DNA from: Sinorhizobium fredii
GTDB lineage: Bacteria > Pseudomonadota > Alphaproteobacteria > Rhizobiales > Rhizobiaceae
DNA: 64,000 bases
NCBI RefSeq assembly: GCF_002944405.1
Contig: NZ_CP024307.1
Coordinates: 330,501 to 394,500, forward strand
Reading direction: 5' to 3'
Part shown: piece after piece, positions 53,521 to 62,673 of the stretch
How the letters are laid out: each line of letters opens with the position of its first letter
Position numbering within the stretch: the stretch's first letter is position 1
Position numbers and translations under genes: made by a program
The notes under the pieces: generated by a model
Database searches by the model: none
Told to the model about the DNA's origin: nothing
Seen by the model: only the letters and a program-made list of their open reading frames with translations

Positions 53521-54756
53521 CTACCCAAAAAGCTGCCGGAGATGGTCGTTCAGGAAGCGGCCCTCCGGATCGACCTTCGCCCGTAGCGCCCGGAAATCGC
53601 CGGAGCGCGGATAGAGCGCCGTCACGTCTTCGGCGCCCAAGAAGTGCAGCTTGCCCCAATGCGGGCGCGAGCCATATTGGCGCAGGATTGTGTCGACGTC
53701 CTTCAGATAGTCCCAATAGTCGGTGCCCGGTTCGCCGGAGACCGAAAGCGTGATCGAATCCTGCTCGAAGAATGGGCTGATCCAGCCGGAATCGCCAGCG
53801 GTGAAGCGGTATTCGATCGGGTAGATGCAGGTCGGGTGCTTCTCGAGCATCAGCTGGCGCACAGCGCGGACGGCCTCCTTGCCGTGTGCGACGGGCACCG
53901 CATATTCGAGTTCGTGGAAGTTCGGGACATATTCGATCGGGTAGATTTCCGAGGAATAGGCGATCCGCTCGAAGGCCCCGTCCATCGGCGGGCGCTCGGT
54001 GATGTCGATCACCTTCATTTCGCAGACATCGGCGGTCTTTTCCGTCGTCGAGACGGATGATGTATCCGGCAGACAGTAGCAATGGCGGCTTTCCGGAACC
54101 GGGCACCAGAAGAAGCCGAAATGGCGATGCTTCGCGGCGAGCTCGTCATGCTGCTCCATGCATTCGTCGAAGTCGCAGCGCCACAGCTTTTCATGAAGGT
54201 TGTAGCTGTCCATCACCTGAAGGGTGATTTCCGAGATGACGCCGAGCATGCCGACGGAGACGCGGGAGGCCTCCAGGAGATCCGGCGTCGTCTCGTCGAC
54301 GACGAGGATCGAGCCGTCCGGCTGCACCAGGCGCATGCCGACGATCTGCGACGCCATGTTGCCGAGCGATGCGCCGGTGCCGTGCGTGCCGGTGGTGAGC
54401 GCGCCGGCGAGCGCCTGGCTGTCGATGTCACCCTGGTTGATGAGCGACAGGCCGTTCGGTTTCAGCGCCTTGCCGAGCTGGTTGATCGTCGTTCCGGCGC
54501 TGACCGATATCCGTTTGCGTGCTTGGTCGATTTGGGTGACGCCCTGCATGCCGGACAGCGTCAGATGCAGGCCGCTCGTCAGCGCGACCGGTGTGAAGGA
54601 ATGGCCGGAGCCGGCGCAGCGAACGTTGAGACCGGCGGACGTCGCTTCCCGCACCATCTCGGCAAGTTCCGCTTCGCTCTCCGGCACGCCCCTGTGACGG
54701 ACGATGCAGGACTGATTTCCGACCCAGTTGCGCCAATGACCACCCGCTTGCAGCAT
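53521..54756 (-). CDS. FAD-linked lactone oxidase-like protein (ALO/GulO family)
   Basis: A 411-residue flavoprotein. The N-terminal FAD-binding_4 domain has VRCAGSGHSFTPVAL, and ALTTGTHGTGASLG follows. The C-terminal ALO domain has the SGRPHWGKLHF-like segment SRPHWGKLHFL. Relatives are D-arabinono-1,4-lactone, L-gulono-1,4-lactone and alditol/xylitol oxidases; the exact substrate cannot be chosen. ATG 54756 follows GAGGAG. It is 10 nt after the SDR gene, so the two probably form a sugar or polyol oxidation pair. Confidence 0.87.
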   Translation of the reverse strand: MLQAGGHWRNWVGNQSCIVRHRGVPESEAELAEMVREATSAGLNVRCAGSGHSFTPVALTSGLHLTLSGMQGVTQIDQARKRISVSAGTTINQLGKALKPNGLSLINQGDIDSQALAGALTTGTHGTGASLGNMASQIVGMRLVQPDGSILVVDETTPDLLEASRVSVGMLGVISEITLQVMDSYNLHEKLWRCDFDECMEQHDELAAKHRHFGFFWCPVPESRHCYCLPDTSSVSTTEKTADVCEMKVIDITERPPMDGAFERIAYSSEIYPIEYVPNFHELEYAVPVAHGKEAVRAVRQLMLEKHPTCIYPIEYRFTAGDSGWISPFFEQDSITLSVSGEPGTDYWDYLKDVDTILRQYGSRPHWGKLHFLGAEDVTALYPRSGDFRALRAKVDPEGRFLNDHLRQLFG

Positions 54757-54766
54757 GCTTGTCTCC

Positions 54767-55534
54767 TCAGACGGCCGTGAAGCAATTGTCGACGAAGAGA
54801 TGCGTGCCGTTGACGAAGCTCGCCTCGTCGCTCGCCAGGAACAGCGCGGCATTGGCGACCTCCATCGGATCGCACATCCTCCCCTGCTGGGCGGCGATTG
54901 CCGCTTCGGACACATCGACGCCGTGTTTGGTGAGGCCGGCGAGCTCGCGCTTGCCGTGATCGGTGGCGATGAAGCCCGGGCAGACGGCGTTGCAGCGAAT
55001 GCCGCGGTCGCGAAACTCGACGGCGATCGCCCGGGCGAACATGTGGCAGGCGCCCTTTGTCGTGTCGTAGAGCACCTCCATCGGCGTCGCCGCGACTGCC
55101 GAGATCGACGAGGTGCAGACGATGCTGCCGCCGCCAGCGCCGATCATGCCCGGTAGCACCGCCTTGGTCATCAGGAACATGCTCTTCACGTTCACCGCCA
55201 TCAGCCGGTCCCACTCCGCCTCTTCGGTTTCGAGGAAGGGTCCGACGGCGAGAATGCCGGCATGATTGAAGAGGACGGTGATCGGGCCGAAGGCATCCTC
55301 GACGGGGCGGACCGCCGCACTCACGTCGGCCGAGACCGAGACGTCGGCGGCCGCGAACACGGCCTCACCGCCCCGGGCGCGAATGGCGGCTGCAACCTCC
55401 TCGCCTTTGCTCTTCGGCAGGTCGACGATGCCGACCTTGGCGCCCTCGCGCGCGAAAAGCTCGGAGGCCGCCAGCCCGCAGCCGCCGGCGCCGCCACTGA
55501 TCAACGCGACCTTGCCCGAAAGCCTGCCCGTCAT
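54767..55534 (-). CDS. Short-chain dehydrogenase/reductase
   Basis: A 255-residue classical SDR. The coenzyme motif SGGAGGCGLA (residues 13-22) is a variant of TGxxxGxG; NHAGIL, the catalytic Ser in TSSISA and YDTTK (Tyr near 155) are intact. It is probably NAD-specific because an Asp follows beta-2 (IVDLPKS). It is upstream of, and tightly linked to, the lactone-oxidase-like gene. Start ATG 55534 has GGAGG upstream on the minus strand. Confidence 0.9.
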   Translation of the reverse strand: MTGRLSGKVALISGGAGGCGLAASELFAREGAKVGIVDLPKSKGEEVAAAIRARGGEAVFAAADVSVSADVSAAVRPVEDAFGPITVLFNHAGILAVGPFLETEEAEWDRLMAVNVKSMFLMTKAVLPGMIGAGGGSIVCTSSISAVAATPMEVLYDTTKGACHMFARAIAVEFRDRGIRCNAVCPGFIATDHGKRELAGLTKHGVDVSEAAIAAQQGRMCDPMEVANAALFLASDEASFVNGTHLFVDNCFTAV

Positions 55535-55734
55535 GATGTCGTCCTCCCCGCATCGCCGATCGAATGCCGGAGTGGATTATTGTTGACGACGGGGAAGCTG
55601 TCGATAGCCCTTTTCGGGTGGGCGAGAGCAGCGGAACGCTTGAATTGTTTGATCAATCCGGACGCGGACGGAAACACGATCGGTCTCGGTCAGCGAAGCG
55701 CAAGTGAATCCGGCCCGCTCCACTACGGCCGCTT

Positions 55735-56199
55735 TTACGCGGCGTGCGAGGTCGTGTCCTCATTGAGGAGCATATAGATGGCGCTGGCGGAATCGGTCGC
55801 CCGGATGCGCGTCACCATGTCATGGTCGCGCAGCACCCGCGCAATGCGCGACAGCGCCTTGAGGTGATCGGCGCCGGCGCCTTCCGGGGCGAGCAGAAGG
55901 AAGACGAGGTCCACCGGCTGGTCGTCAAGGGCTTCAAAATCGACCGGCGTTTCAAGCCGTGCGAAGATGCCGACGAGCGAAGAAAGATTGCTGAGCTTTC
56001 CGTGCGGGATGGCAATGCCGTTGCCGACGCCGGTCGAGCCGAGGCGTTCGCGCTGCAGGATGACGTCGAAAATCTCCCGTTCCGGCAGACCGGTGAGCTT
56101 CGATGCTTTTGCTGCCAATTCCAGAAGGAGTTGCTTTTTCGAGTTGGCCCTCATGGCCGGGATGATCGCATTTTGGTGCAGCAAGCCTGCCAATGCCAT
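55735..56199 (-). CDS. ptsN: PTS IIA-like nitrogen-regulatory protein PtsN
   Basis: A 154-residue EIIA-Ntr protein of the PTS-Ntr chain. The phosphorylated His66 is in GIAIPHGK, followed by VDLVFLLLAPEGAG. It regulates potassium transport, nitrogen and carbon metabolism through protein contacts. It lies 171 bp after hpf in the conserved rpoN-hpf-ptsN order. A GC hairpin (CCCGCCG/CGGCGGG near 56316) in the gap lacks a U tract. Confidence 0.95.
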   Translation of the reverse strand: MALAGLLHQNAIIPAMRANSKKQLLLELAAKASKLTGLPEREIFDVILQRERLGSTGVGNGIAIPHGKLSNLSSLVGIFARLETPVDFEALDDQPVDLVFLLLAPEGAGADHLKALSRIARVLRDHDMVTRIRATDSASAIYMLLNEDTTSHAA

Positions 56200-56370
56200 T
56201 CTTTTATCCTCGTTTGCCGGTCAGAGCCTGACAACTTCAACACAAATTTGCCGCAATGGCTCCAACCATCTTTAGGCTGGTGGGTCGCATTCACAGAAAA
56301 GACGAACTTTCCTGGCCCGCCGAACGGAGCGGCGGGGAAGGCCGACCGCGCCGGCATTCCCCGAACCCAC

Positions 56371-56943
56371 TCATCCTTTGATATTGGCGGCGTCGATCCA
56401 GCCAATGTTTCCATCATTGCGCCGATAGACGATGTTCAGATCTTCCTTGCCGGGGGTGCGAAACATCAGCACCGGCTCGTCCGTCATGTCGAGCGCCATG
56501 ACGGCGTTGGCGACGGACATTGTCCTCAATTGCTTCGTGCTTTCGGCGACGATGGTCGGTGCGTAATCATCGGGAACTTCCTCGTCCTCGAAGGGAACCG
56601 AGTCCATTACCCTGTAGGCCACCTCGGTAGCATTCTGACCATTGCCGTTGTGATGGTCCTTGAGCTTACGCTTGTAGCGCCGGAGCCTCTTTTCGATGCG
56701 CTCCGAAGCCGCGTCGAAGGCCAGCTGTGGTTCATTCGCCTGACCGTTTGCCTGCAAGACCACGCCCGTGTCGAGATGAAGCTTGCAGTCGGCGCTGAAG
56801 CGTGAGCCGGATTTTTCCACAGTGACCTGGCTTGAATATCCTCCGTCGAAATATTTGGTTACGGCCTCGCGGACCTGCTCGCCTATGCGCGAGCGAAACG
56901 ATTCGCCGATTTCCATATGTTTACCGGATACACGCACACTCAT
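56371..56943 (-). CDS. hpf: Long-form ribosome hibernation promoting factor
   Basis: A 190-residue protein. The N-terminal RaiA/HPF domain (MSVRVSGKHMEIGESFRSRI to about residue 105) is followed by the C-terminal dimerisation domain (DEPVLMFRTPGKEDLNIVYR and the WIDAANIKG end), marking the long form that joins two 70S ribosomes into 100S dimers in stationary phase. ATG 56943 has GGAAAC upstream. It has its own promoter at 57082-57110. Confidence 0.95.
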   Translation of the reverse strand: MSVRVSGKHMEIGESFRSRIGEQVREAVTKYFDGGYSSQVTVEKSGSRFSADCKLHLDTGVVLQANGQANEPQLAFDAASERIEKRLRRYKRKLKDHHNGNGQNATEVAYRVMDSVPFEDEEVPDDYAPTIVAESTKQLRTMSVANAVMALDMTDEPVLMFRTPGKEDLNIVYRRNDGNIGWIDAANIKG

Positions 56944-57081
56944 GGAGTTTCCTCTCTCGTTCGTGACTTGCGTATCCAGTCTATTCCAAGCGCCTTCGTC
57001 ATCCAAGCGTTTCAACGAGGGGGCGGACGGGGCGCGTGGAGCCGCCGAAGTGGAGTGACTGGCTCGGCATTTCGCGGCGGC

Positions 57082-57110
57082 CTCATATCGCCTGCGTCGC
57101 AGCGAGTCAA
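57082..57110 (-). promoter_or_regulatory. Sigma-70-type promoter of hpf
   Basis: On the minus strand TTGACT (57110-57105), a 17-bp spacer and TATGAG (57087-57082). This gives a leader of about 130 nt before hpf, separate from rpoN transcription. Confidence 0.6.
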
Positions 57111-57133
57111 TTGCAGCCGAAAAAAAACCCCAA

Positions 57134-58696
57134 TCAGAACCCGGCTGCCTTGGCAAGCGCGCGCTTCTCGCGGCGCCGCTGGACCGAGGAGGGGATGTTC
57201 ATCGCTTCGCGATATTTGGCGACGGTGCGCCGTGCGATGTCGACCCCGGCCTGCTTGAGGACATCGACGATATCGTCGTCAGACAGCACCGCATCGGCGC
57301 TTTCCTGACTGATCAACGTGCGGATGCGGTGCCTGACGGATTCCGCCGAATGGGCGTCGCCGTTTTCCGCCGAGCCGATCGACACGGTGAAGAAGTATTT
57401 CAGCTCGAAAAGACCCCGCGGGGTCAGCATGTATTTGTTCGAGGTGACGCGGCTCACCGTCGATTCATGCATCTTGATCGCGTCGGCGACGATCCTGAGG
57501 TTCAGCGGCCGCAGGTAGTCGACGCCATGGATGAGGAAAGCGTCCTGCTGCCGCACGATCTCGCTCGCGACCTTCATGATCGTCCTGGCGCGCTGGTCGA
57601 GACTGCGCGTCAGCCAATTGGCGTTTTGCATGCAATCGCTGAGGAAAGCCTGCTCGGCACTGTTTTTCCGGCTGTGGCGTGAAACCTCGGCAAAATAGTC
57701 GTGATTGACGAGGACCCGCGGCAGCGCGTCAGGGTTAAGCTCGACCAGCCAGCCGCCATCGGGTGCCGAGCGGACGACGACATCGGGTATGATCGCCTCG
57801 GTGATGCTGGTCTCGAAGCTTGTCCCCGGCTTCGGATCGAGCTTGCGAATCTCCGCGAGCATGTCGACGAGATCCTCCTCGTCCACCCCGCAGATCTTCT
57901 TGAGGTTCGCGAAGTCGCGGCGCGCCAGAAGCTCGAGATTGGCGACAAGCGCCTCCATGGCCGGGTCGAGGCGGTTGCGCAAGCGCAGCTGAATGGCAAG
58001 GCATTCGCTGAGCGAGCGCGCGAAGACGCCGGGCGGATCGAACTGCTGCAGGACGAAAAGGACGCGCGTCACGTCCTGCGCGGCCACGCCAAGCCTTGCC
58101 GCCGTTTCCCCGATCTCCGCATGCAGATAGCCCGCTTCGTCGAGTTGGTCGATGAGATGCTGGGCAATCAGCCGGTCGCGCGCGGCGGCAAGCGCAAAGG
58201 GGATCTGCTCGAGCAGCGTCTCGCGGAGCGTTTTCCGGCCGGCGACGAAATCGTCGAGATCGTATCCTTCGCCATCATCGCCGCCGCCGGCGCCCGGCAT
58301 CGATTTCCATTGGCCGAGCAGCTCCGGCGCATCCGCGCGCTGCGGAGCCGTATCGTCCTGGAAGACGTTGGCGAAGTCGGCGTCGAGTTCTTCGCTGAGC
58401 CTCTCGCCGGTGCTCGACATGGTGCTGTCATAGAGGTCGCTTTGGCTGCCACTCTCCTCCGCCCCGCCGCCCGTCTCGCTGGCAAGGCCTGCCTCGTCGC
58501 GTTCGGACCGGTCTGGGCCGGAGCCTGCCTCCTCGGCCGATTGAAACTCCAGCAGCGGGTTCTTTTCGACTTCCTGGGCGATGAATTGGCCGAGTTCGAG
58601 ATGCGTCATCTGAAGCAGCTGGATCGACTGCATCAGTTGCGGGGTCATGACCAGCGACTGTGACTGTCGCAAATGAAGGCTGGCGGACAAAGCCAT
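57134..58696 (-). CDS. rpoN: RNA polymerase sigma-54 factor
   Basis: A 520-residue sigma-54 factor. Region I is LRQSQSLVMTPQLMQSIQLL, an acidic region II spans about 50-150, the core-binding and cross-link regions follow (FDPPGVFARSLSECLAIQL), and the RpoN box ARRTVAKYRE is at 488-497. It directs nitrogen fixation, C4-dicarboxylate transport and other activator-dependent genes in rhizobia. It sits downstream of lptB and upstream of hpf and ptsN. The 140-bp upstream gap contains a -24/-12 site on the opposite strand. Confidence 0.98.
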   Translation of the reverse strand: MALSASLHLRQSQSLVMTPQLMQSIQLLQMTHLELGQFIAQEVEKNPLLEFQSAEEAGSGPDRSERDEAGLASETGGGAEESGSQSDLYDSTMSSTGERLSEELDADFANVFQDDTAPQRADAPELLGQWKSMPGAGGGDDGEGYDLDDFVAGRKTLRETLLEQIPFALAAARDRLIAQHLIDQLDEAGYLHAEIGETAARLGVAAQDVTRVLFVLQQFDPPGVFARSLSECLAIQLRLRNRLDPAMEALVANLELLARRDFANLKKICGVDEEDLVDMLAEIRKLDPKPGTSFETSITEAIIPDVVVRSAPDGGWLVELNPDALPRVLVNHDYFAEVSRHSRKNSAEQAFLSDCMQNANWLTRSLDQRARTIMKVASEIVRQQDAFLIHGVDYLRPLNLRIVADAIKMHESTVSRVTSNKYMLTPRGLFELKYFFTVSIGSAENGDAHSAESVRHRIRTLISQESADAVLSDDDIVDVLKQAGVDIARRTVAKYREAMNIPSSVQRRREKRALAKAAGF

Positions 58697-58757
58697 GCAG
58701 ACGCGAAACTCCCGTCAATTCTTCGGGCCGGTCTAGCGTGGACGGGCCATTTCTTAG

Positions 58758-58774
58758 TTGGCCCAAAAATTGCT
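58758..58774 (+). promoter_or_regulatory. Sigma-54 (-24/-12) promoter-like site opposite rpoN
   Basis: TTGGC (58758-58762), CCAAAAA, TTGCT (58770-58774): spacing and both cores match TTGGCACG-N4-TTGCW, with two mismatches outside the GG and GC doublets. It reads toward the lptB 3' end, antisense to lptB, and lies 62 bp upstream of the rpoN start codon. Confidence 0.5.
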
Positions 58775-58836
58775 TATTACTGGAATTTGGTCAAGCGCCG
58801 AGGCGTTGTGAAGCGGTAATTCGCCTGCACGCACGG

Positions 58837-59664
58837 TTACAGGCTGAAATTGTCGCCGAGATAAAGTCTGCGCACATCCGGATTGGTGACGATGTCATTG
58901 GCGCGCCCGTGGGTCAGCACTTCACCGGCATGGATGATATAGGCGCGGTCGATCAGCCCCAGCGTTTCGCGGACGTTGTGATCCGTGATCAGGACGCCGA
59001 TGCCGCGCGAGGTCAGGTGCCGGACCAGCGCCTGGATATCGGCGACCGAGATCGGATCGACGCCCGCAAAGGGTTCGTCGAGCAGCATGAAGGTCGGGTC
59101 GGTTGCAAGGGCGCGGGCGATCTCGAGGCGGCGGCGTTCGCCGCCGGAAAGGGCGATGGCCGGTGATTTGCGCAAATGCGTGATCGAAAATTCGCCAAGC
59201 AGGTCGTTGAGCTTGCTTTCGCGCCGCTCGACATTCTTGTCGTGGATTTCGAGCACGGCGCGGATGTTTTCCTCCACCGTCAGCCCACGGAAGATCGAGG
59301 CTTCCTGCGGCAGGTAACCGACGCCGAGCCGCGCCCGGCGGTACATGGGCATGGTGGTGACGTCGTTGCCGTTGATCTCGATCGCTCCCTCGTCGACGGG
59401 GACCAATCCGGTGATCATGTAGAAGCAGGTCGTCTTGCCGGCGCCGTTCGGCCCAAGCAGACCGACCGCCTCGCCGCGGCGCACGACAAGCGAGACGCCG
59501 TTGACGACGCGCCGCGAGCGGTAGGATTTCGTCAGGCCGCGGGCGATCAGCGTGCCGTCATAGCGCGCCTTGTCGACCGTGCGCGCAGCAACGGCTGCCG
59601 CCGACGGTTTCTTGACCCGTTTGCGTTTGGGAAGAAAGGGGATCTGCACGTCCGAATCTTGCAT
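58837..59664 (-). CDS. lptB: LPS export ABC transporter ATP-binding protein
   Basis: A 275-residue ATPase powering LPS extraction by LptFG. Walker A GPNGAGKTT, Q-loop LPQEAS, signature LSGGERRRLEIARAL, Walker B FMLLDEPFAGVD and H-loop TDHN are intact. A basic N-terminal extension of about 38 residues (KRKRVKKPSAAAVAART) precedes the usual start, as seen in rhizobia. ATG 59664 overlaps the lptA stop (TGATG). Confidence 0.97.
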   Translation of the reverse strand: MQDSDVQIPFLPKRKRVKKPSAAAVAARTVDKARYDGTLIARGLTKSYRSRRVVNGVSLVVRRGEAVGLLGPNGAGKTTCFYMITGLVPVDEGAIEINGNDVTTMPMYRRARLGVGYLPQEASIFRGLTVEENIRAVLEIHDKNVERRESKLNDLLGEFSITHLRKSPAIALSGGERRRLEIARALATDPTFMLLDEPFAGVDPISVADIQALVRHLTSRGIGVLITDHNVRETLGLIDRAYIIHAGEVLTHGRANDIVTNPDVRRLYLGDNFSL

Positions 59665-60227
59665 CAATTCTGCTTGCGGGACTGCGGATCGAGCTGAATC
59701 TGCACGCGGCCGCCGCAGGCCTCGAGCTGGGCTTCGCCCGTATCCATTTGCACATTCAACTGGCAGCCGACGAAGACGTTCTTGCCCTCCGACAGCACGA
59801 CCTTCTCGCCCTTGAGCACGATCGTCTGGTTGGTCAGGTTGACGAGGCCGGTATCGCCCGTGGCCTGTTGGGCGCCGGAGCTCAAGAACACCTTGTTGCT
59901 GACCTCGATCCGGTCGATATCGGCGTTGCCGCTGGTGATCGTCGCGCCTTCGGTCGCCTTGTAGAAGACGGTCATGTTGCCGGCCTGCAGCGTCGTCGTG
60001 CCCTGCACGACCTTCACATTGCCGGTGAAGATCGCCTTGCTTTCCGGATCCTTGATCTCGAGCTTGTCGCTCTCGATCTGGATCGGCTGGTCGTTGGAAA
60101 GCTGCATGCCCTTCATGCGGCTGGATGTGGCCTGCGCCAAGGCGCCGGAAGCAATGATCAAAGCGCCGAGCCCGGCGGCAGCCAGGGTGGCGGATACCTT
60201 AAAAGAAACGGTAGATGTGACCGACAT
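59664..60227 (-). CDS. lptA: LPS transport periplasmic protein LptA
   Basis: A 187-residue protein. A signal peptide (MSVTSTVSFKVSATLAAAGL to about residue 31, ending SGALA) is followed by the OstA/LptA beta-jellyroll with IQIESDKLEIKDPESKAIFT, VVQGTTTLQAGNM and GEKVVLSEGKNVFVG. It bridges the periplasm for LPS. ATG 60227 was chosen because it begins the signal peptide; an upstream frame extends to 60281. It is part of lptC-lptA-lptB. Confidence 0.93.
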   Translation of the reverse strand: MSVTSTVSFKVSATLAAAGLGALIIASGALAQATSSRMKGMQLSNDQPIQIESDKLEIKDPESKAIFTGNVKVVQGTTTLQAGNMTVFYKATEGATITSGNADIDRIEVSNKVFLSSGAQQATGDTGLVNLTNQTIVLKGEKVVLSEGKNVFVGCQLNVQMDTGEAQLEACGGRVQIQLDPQSRKQN

Positions 60228-60243
60228 GGGGGTGCACCAGGTC

Positions 60244-60912
60244 CTATTTGGCGTTCTTGCGGATGGCGCTGGGTTCGACATTGACCCGGACCATGCCTTC
60301 GAATGTTACAATACGTCCCTTATCTGTCATTCGCAGCGACTGCGCAATGATCGATCCGCCGTTCATGCTGATGGCAATCGGATGCTTGGTCTCCATTTCG
60401 CCGGCGTCGATATCCAGATATGCCGACTGGAAATCGGCATTGACGCCATTATTCATCGAAATAGTGAACGGCGCGTTCATATCGAGCGTATTTCCGCCGC
60501 GATCGTAAATGCCGCTCGTCGCGTCGACCGTCGCCACCAAAGTCTCGTTGACCGGCATCTCGGCGTGGATCTTCTCGAGCGTGATGATGTCCGGATTGGC
60601 AATGTCCTGCAGCGCCCGCTGGGCTTTCATGGAATAGCTGATATCCTGCCGGTTGCGGCCGGAAATCGCCGGATTCTGCATGACGATCTTGCCGTTTTCG
60701 ATCGTCGCGGTTTCGAGCTGCAGTTCCTCCGGCAGAAAGGCGCGGATGAAGGAAATGGCCGCGAAGACGAGAGCGACGACGCCGGCCGCGAGCGGCAGGA
60801 CGATCTTCAGGCGCTTCACCCGCGCGGAGTGTCGCGCCGCCGATGCATAGGCATCCACGGAGCTCGTGCCCGTATCGGCGACGATATCGGGAAAACGCGC
60901 TTGGTTCAGCAT
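60244..60912 (-). CDS. lptC: LPS export ABC transporter periplasmic protein LptC
   Basis: A 222-residue inner-membrane-anchored protein. A single TM helix (IVLPLAAGVVALVFAAISFI, about 37-56) precedes the periplasmic LptC fold (NPAISGRNRQDISYSMKAQR, TLDMNAPFTISM). It receives LPS from LptB2FG and passes it to LptA. The start is ambiguous: MLNQARFPDIVAD at 60912 is used; an ATG at 60963 adds 17 residues and has no better ribosome site. Confidence 0.9.
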   Translation of the reverse strand: MLNQARFPDIVADTGTSSVDAYASAARHSARVKRLKIVLPLAAGVVALVFAAISFIRAFLPEELQLETATIENGKIVMQNPAISGRNRQDISYSMKAQRALQDIANPDIITLEKIHAEMPVNETLVATVDATSGIYDRGGNTLDMNAPFTISMNNGVNADFQSAYLDIDAGEMETKHPIAISMNGGSIIAQSLRMTDKGRIVTFEGMVRVNVEPSAIRKNAK

Positions 60913-61172
60913 CAAGGGCCTGTTGGTTCCGTTCGGATCTTGCGATAGCCGCAAGATCCGCATTTACATGCAATGGCGTAGGTCACGGCGAATATGGTTA
61001 TTTTGTTATCGTCCGGCAATGGAGCGGCAAAAAGTTTGAAGGGACTGCGAAAAACGCGGGCTTTCGACTTTCCTCCGTCGCCAGCCGCGCCTATCTAGCC
61101 TGCCACCGCGGGCGCAGATAGCATGTTCCTGAGGAAACTGACAGGACCCGCGCCAAGATTTGGGAGATGCCC

Positions 61173-62132
61173 ATGGACGAACTCGCCGTTGCCGATCGCC
61201 GCAGCCTGCGCCGGAAGCTGAGCTTCTGGCGCTGGGCGGCGGCTGCCATCCTCGTTCTGGGCGGTTTCGCGCTCGTTGCCCTTTTGGGCTGGACGGAGGT
61301 CAGCGGACGGGCCCGCGAGCACGTTGCCCGCGTGACCGTGACGGGCGTCATCCAGGACGATCGGGAGCTGGTCGAGAGGCTGGAGAGCATTGCCGACAAC
61401 AATTCCGCCAAGGCTCTGATCGTGACCATATCGTCGCCGGGTGGCACCACCTATGGCGGAGAGGTGCTCTACAAGGCGATCCGCAAAGTCGCAGCCAAGA
61501 AGCCGGTGGTCTCCGATGTCAGGACGCTTGCCGCCTCCGCCGGCTACATGATCGCGCTCGCCGGCGACCGCATCGTCGCCGGCGAAACCTCGATCACGGG
61601 CTCGATCGGCGTCATCTTCCAGTATCCGCAGGTCAAGGAACTGATGGACAAGGTCGGCGTGTCGCTGGAGTCGATAAAGTCGCGGCCGCTGAAGGCCGAG
61701 CCCTCGCCGTTCCACCCGCCCAGCCCCGAGGCAAGGGCGATGATCCAGACGATGATCGACGACAGTTACAACTGGTTCGTCGATCTCGTGGCCGAGCGGC
61801 GCAAGCTGCCGCGGCCGGAGGCGCTGGCGCTGGCAGACGGCCGGATCTTCACCGGGCGGCAGGCTCTCAGGGACAAACTCGTCGACACGATCGGTGGCGA
61901 CGACGAGATCAGGGCATTTCTGGCCGAGCGCAAGGTGTCGAAGGACCTGCCCGTCGTCGATTGGAAGGATCCGGGCGGCTCCTTCCCCTTCGGGCTTTCG
62001 ACGGTCGTATCCAATTGGCTCAAGCTGTTGGGATATGATGCTTTTCCGGCGATGAACGGGATCGAAAAGATTGGCGGCGACAAGTTGTTTCTTGACGGTC
62101 TTGTTTCGGTTTGGCAGGTTGATGCTCAATAA
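61173..62132 (+). CDS. sppA: Signal peptide peptidase SppA-type S49 serine protease
   Basis: A 319-residue membrane-anchored protease. A TM helix near residues 20-42 (WAAAAILVLGGFALVALLG) is followed by the S49 core: VTISSPGGTTYGGEVLYKAI, the nucleophile Ser in LAASAGYMIAL, and the Lys of the dyad in the GVSLESIKSRPLKA region. It degrades cleaved signal peptides and membrane fragments. ATG 61173 is 6 nt after GGGAG; the ATG at 61167 is too close to that site. The short (about 320 aa) form is typical of alphaproteobacteria. Confidence 0.93.
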   Translation: MDELAVADRRSLRRKLSFWRWAAAAILVLGGFALVALLGWTEVSGRAREHVARVTVTGVIQDDRELVERLESIADNNSAKALIVTISSPGGTTYGGEVLYKAIRKVAAKKPVVSDVRTLAASAGYMIALAGDRIVAGETSITGSIGVIFQYPQVKELMDKVGVSLESIKSRPLKAEPSPFHPPSPEARAMIQTMIDDSYNWFVDLVAERRKLPRPEALALADGRIFTGRQALRDKLVDTIGGDDEIRAFLAERKVSKDLPVVDWKDPGGSFPFGLSTVVSNWLKLLGYDAFPAMNGIEKIGGDKLFLDGLVSVWQVDAQ

Positions 62133-62249
62133 GGAAGGCTAGAAATGCCGCCCTGAGGCGAGATGGGGCCTCACCCATGCTCCGGGCGTCCGGTGAGGTC
62201 TTCCAAGCGTCACAAACATTCACAAAAAGCAAAAGACCAGGGGGCGAAA

Positions 62250-62552
62250 GTGATCAAGTCAGAACTGGTGCAGATTGTGGCCGCGCGCAATCCGCATCTC
62301 TATCACCGCGACGTTGAAAATATCGTCAATGCGGTCCTCGATGAGATCACTGACGCACTCGCGGCCGGAAACCGGGTCGAACTGCGCGGTTTCGGTGCCT
62401 TCTCGGTGAAGAACCGGCCATCGCGCTCGGGCCGCAATCCGCGCACTGGCGATTCCGTCTTCGTCGAGGAGAAATGGGTGCCGTTCTTCAAGACCGGCAA
62501 GGAGCTGCGCGAACGGCTCAATCCAGGTATGAACGGTCAGGATGAAGACTGA
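62250..62552 (+). CDS. ihfB: Integration host factor subunit beta
   Basis: A 100-residue HU/IHF-family DNA-bending protein. The start [20 protein letters not shown], the arm with [20 protein letters not shown] and the end [15 protein letters not shown] identify IHF beta. The start is a GTG at 62250 preceded by GGGGGCG. IHF assists sigma-54 promoters, so its vicinity to rpoN is notable, though they are on opposite strands and 4 kb apart. lapA follows. Confidence 0.95.
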   Translation: MIKSELVQIVAARNPHLYHRDVENIVNAVLDEITDALAAGNRVELRGFGAFSVKNRPSRSGRNPRTGDSVFVEEKWVPFFKTGKELRERLNPGMNGQDED

Positions 62553-62673
62553 GCGAGAGGCGCAGCGACGACAGCGCCGTACGTTTTGAAAGCGGCGGTC
62601 GCCCCTCTCATTCCAACAGCGCACCGTGCCTGCCGCAGAGCATTCCGAGCCGGTGCCATAGCCGGAGCGGTGC

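Noticed and set aside
53406..53753. Plus-strand frame after the immunity-like gene
   Set aside because: It is antisense to the 3' end of the FAD oxidase and has Arg/Pro-rich shadow composition.
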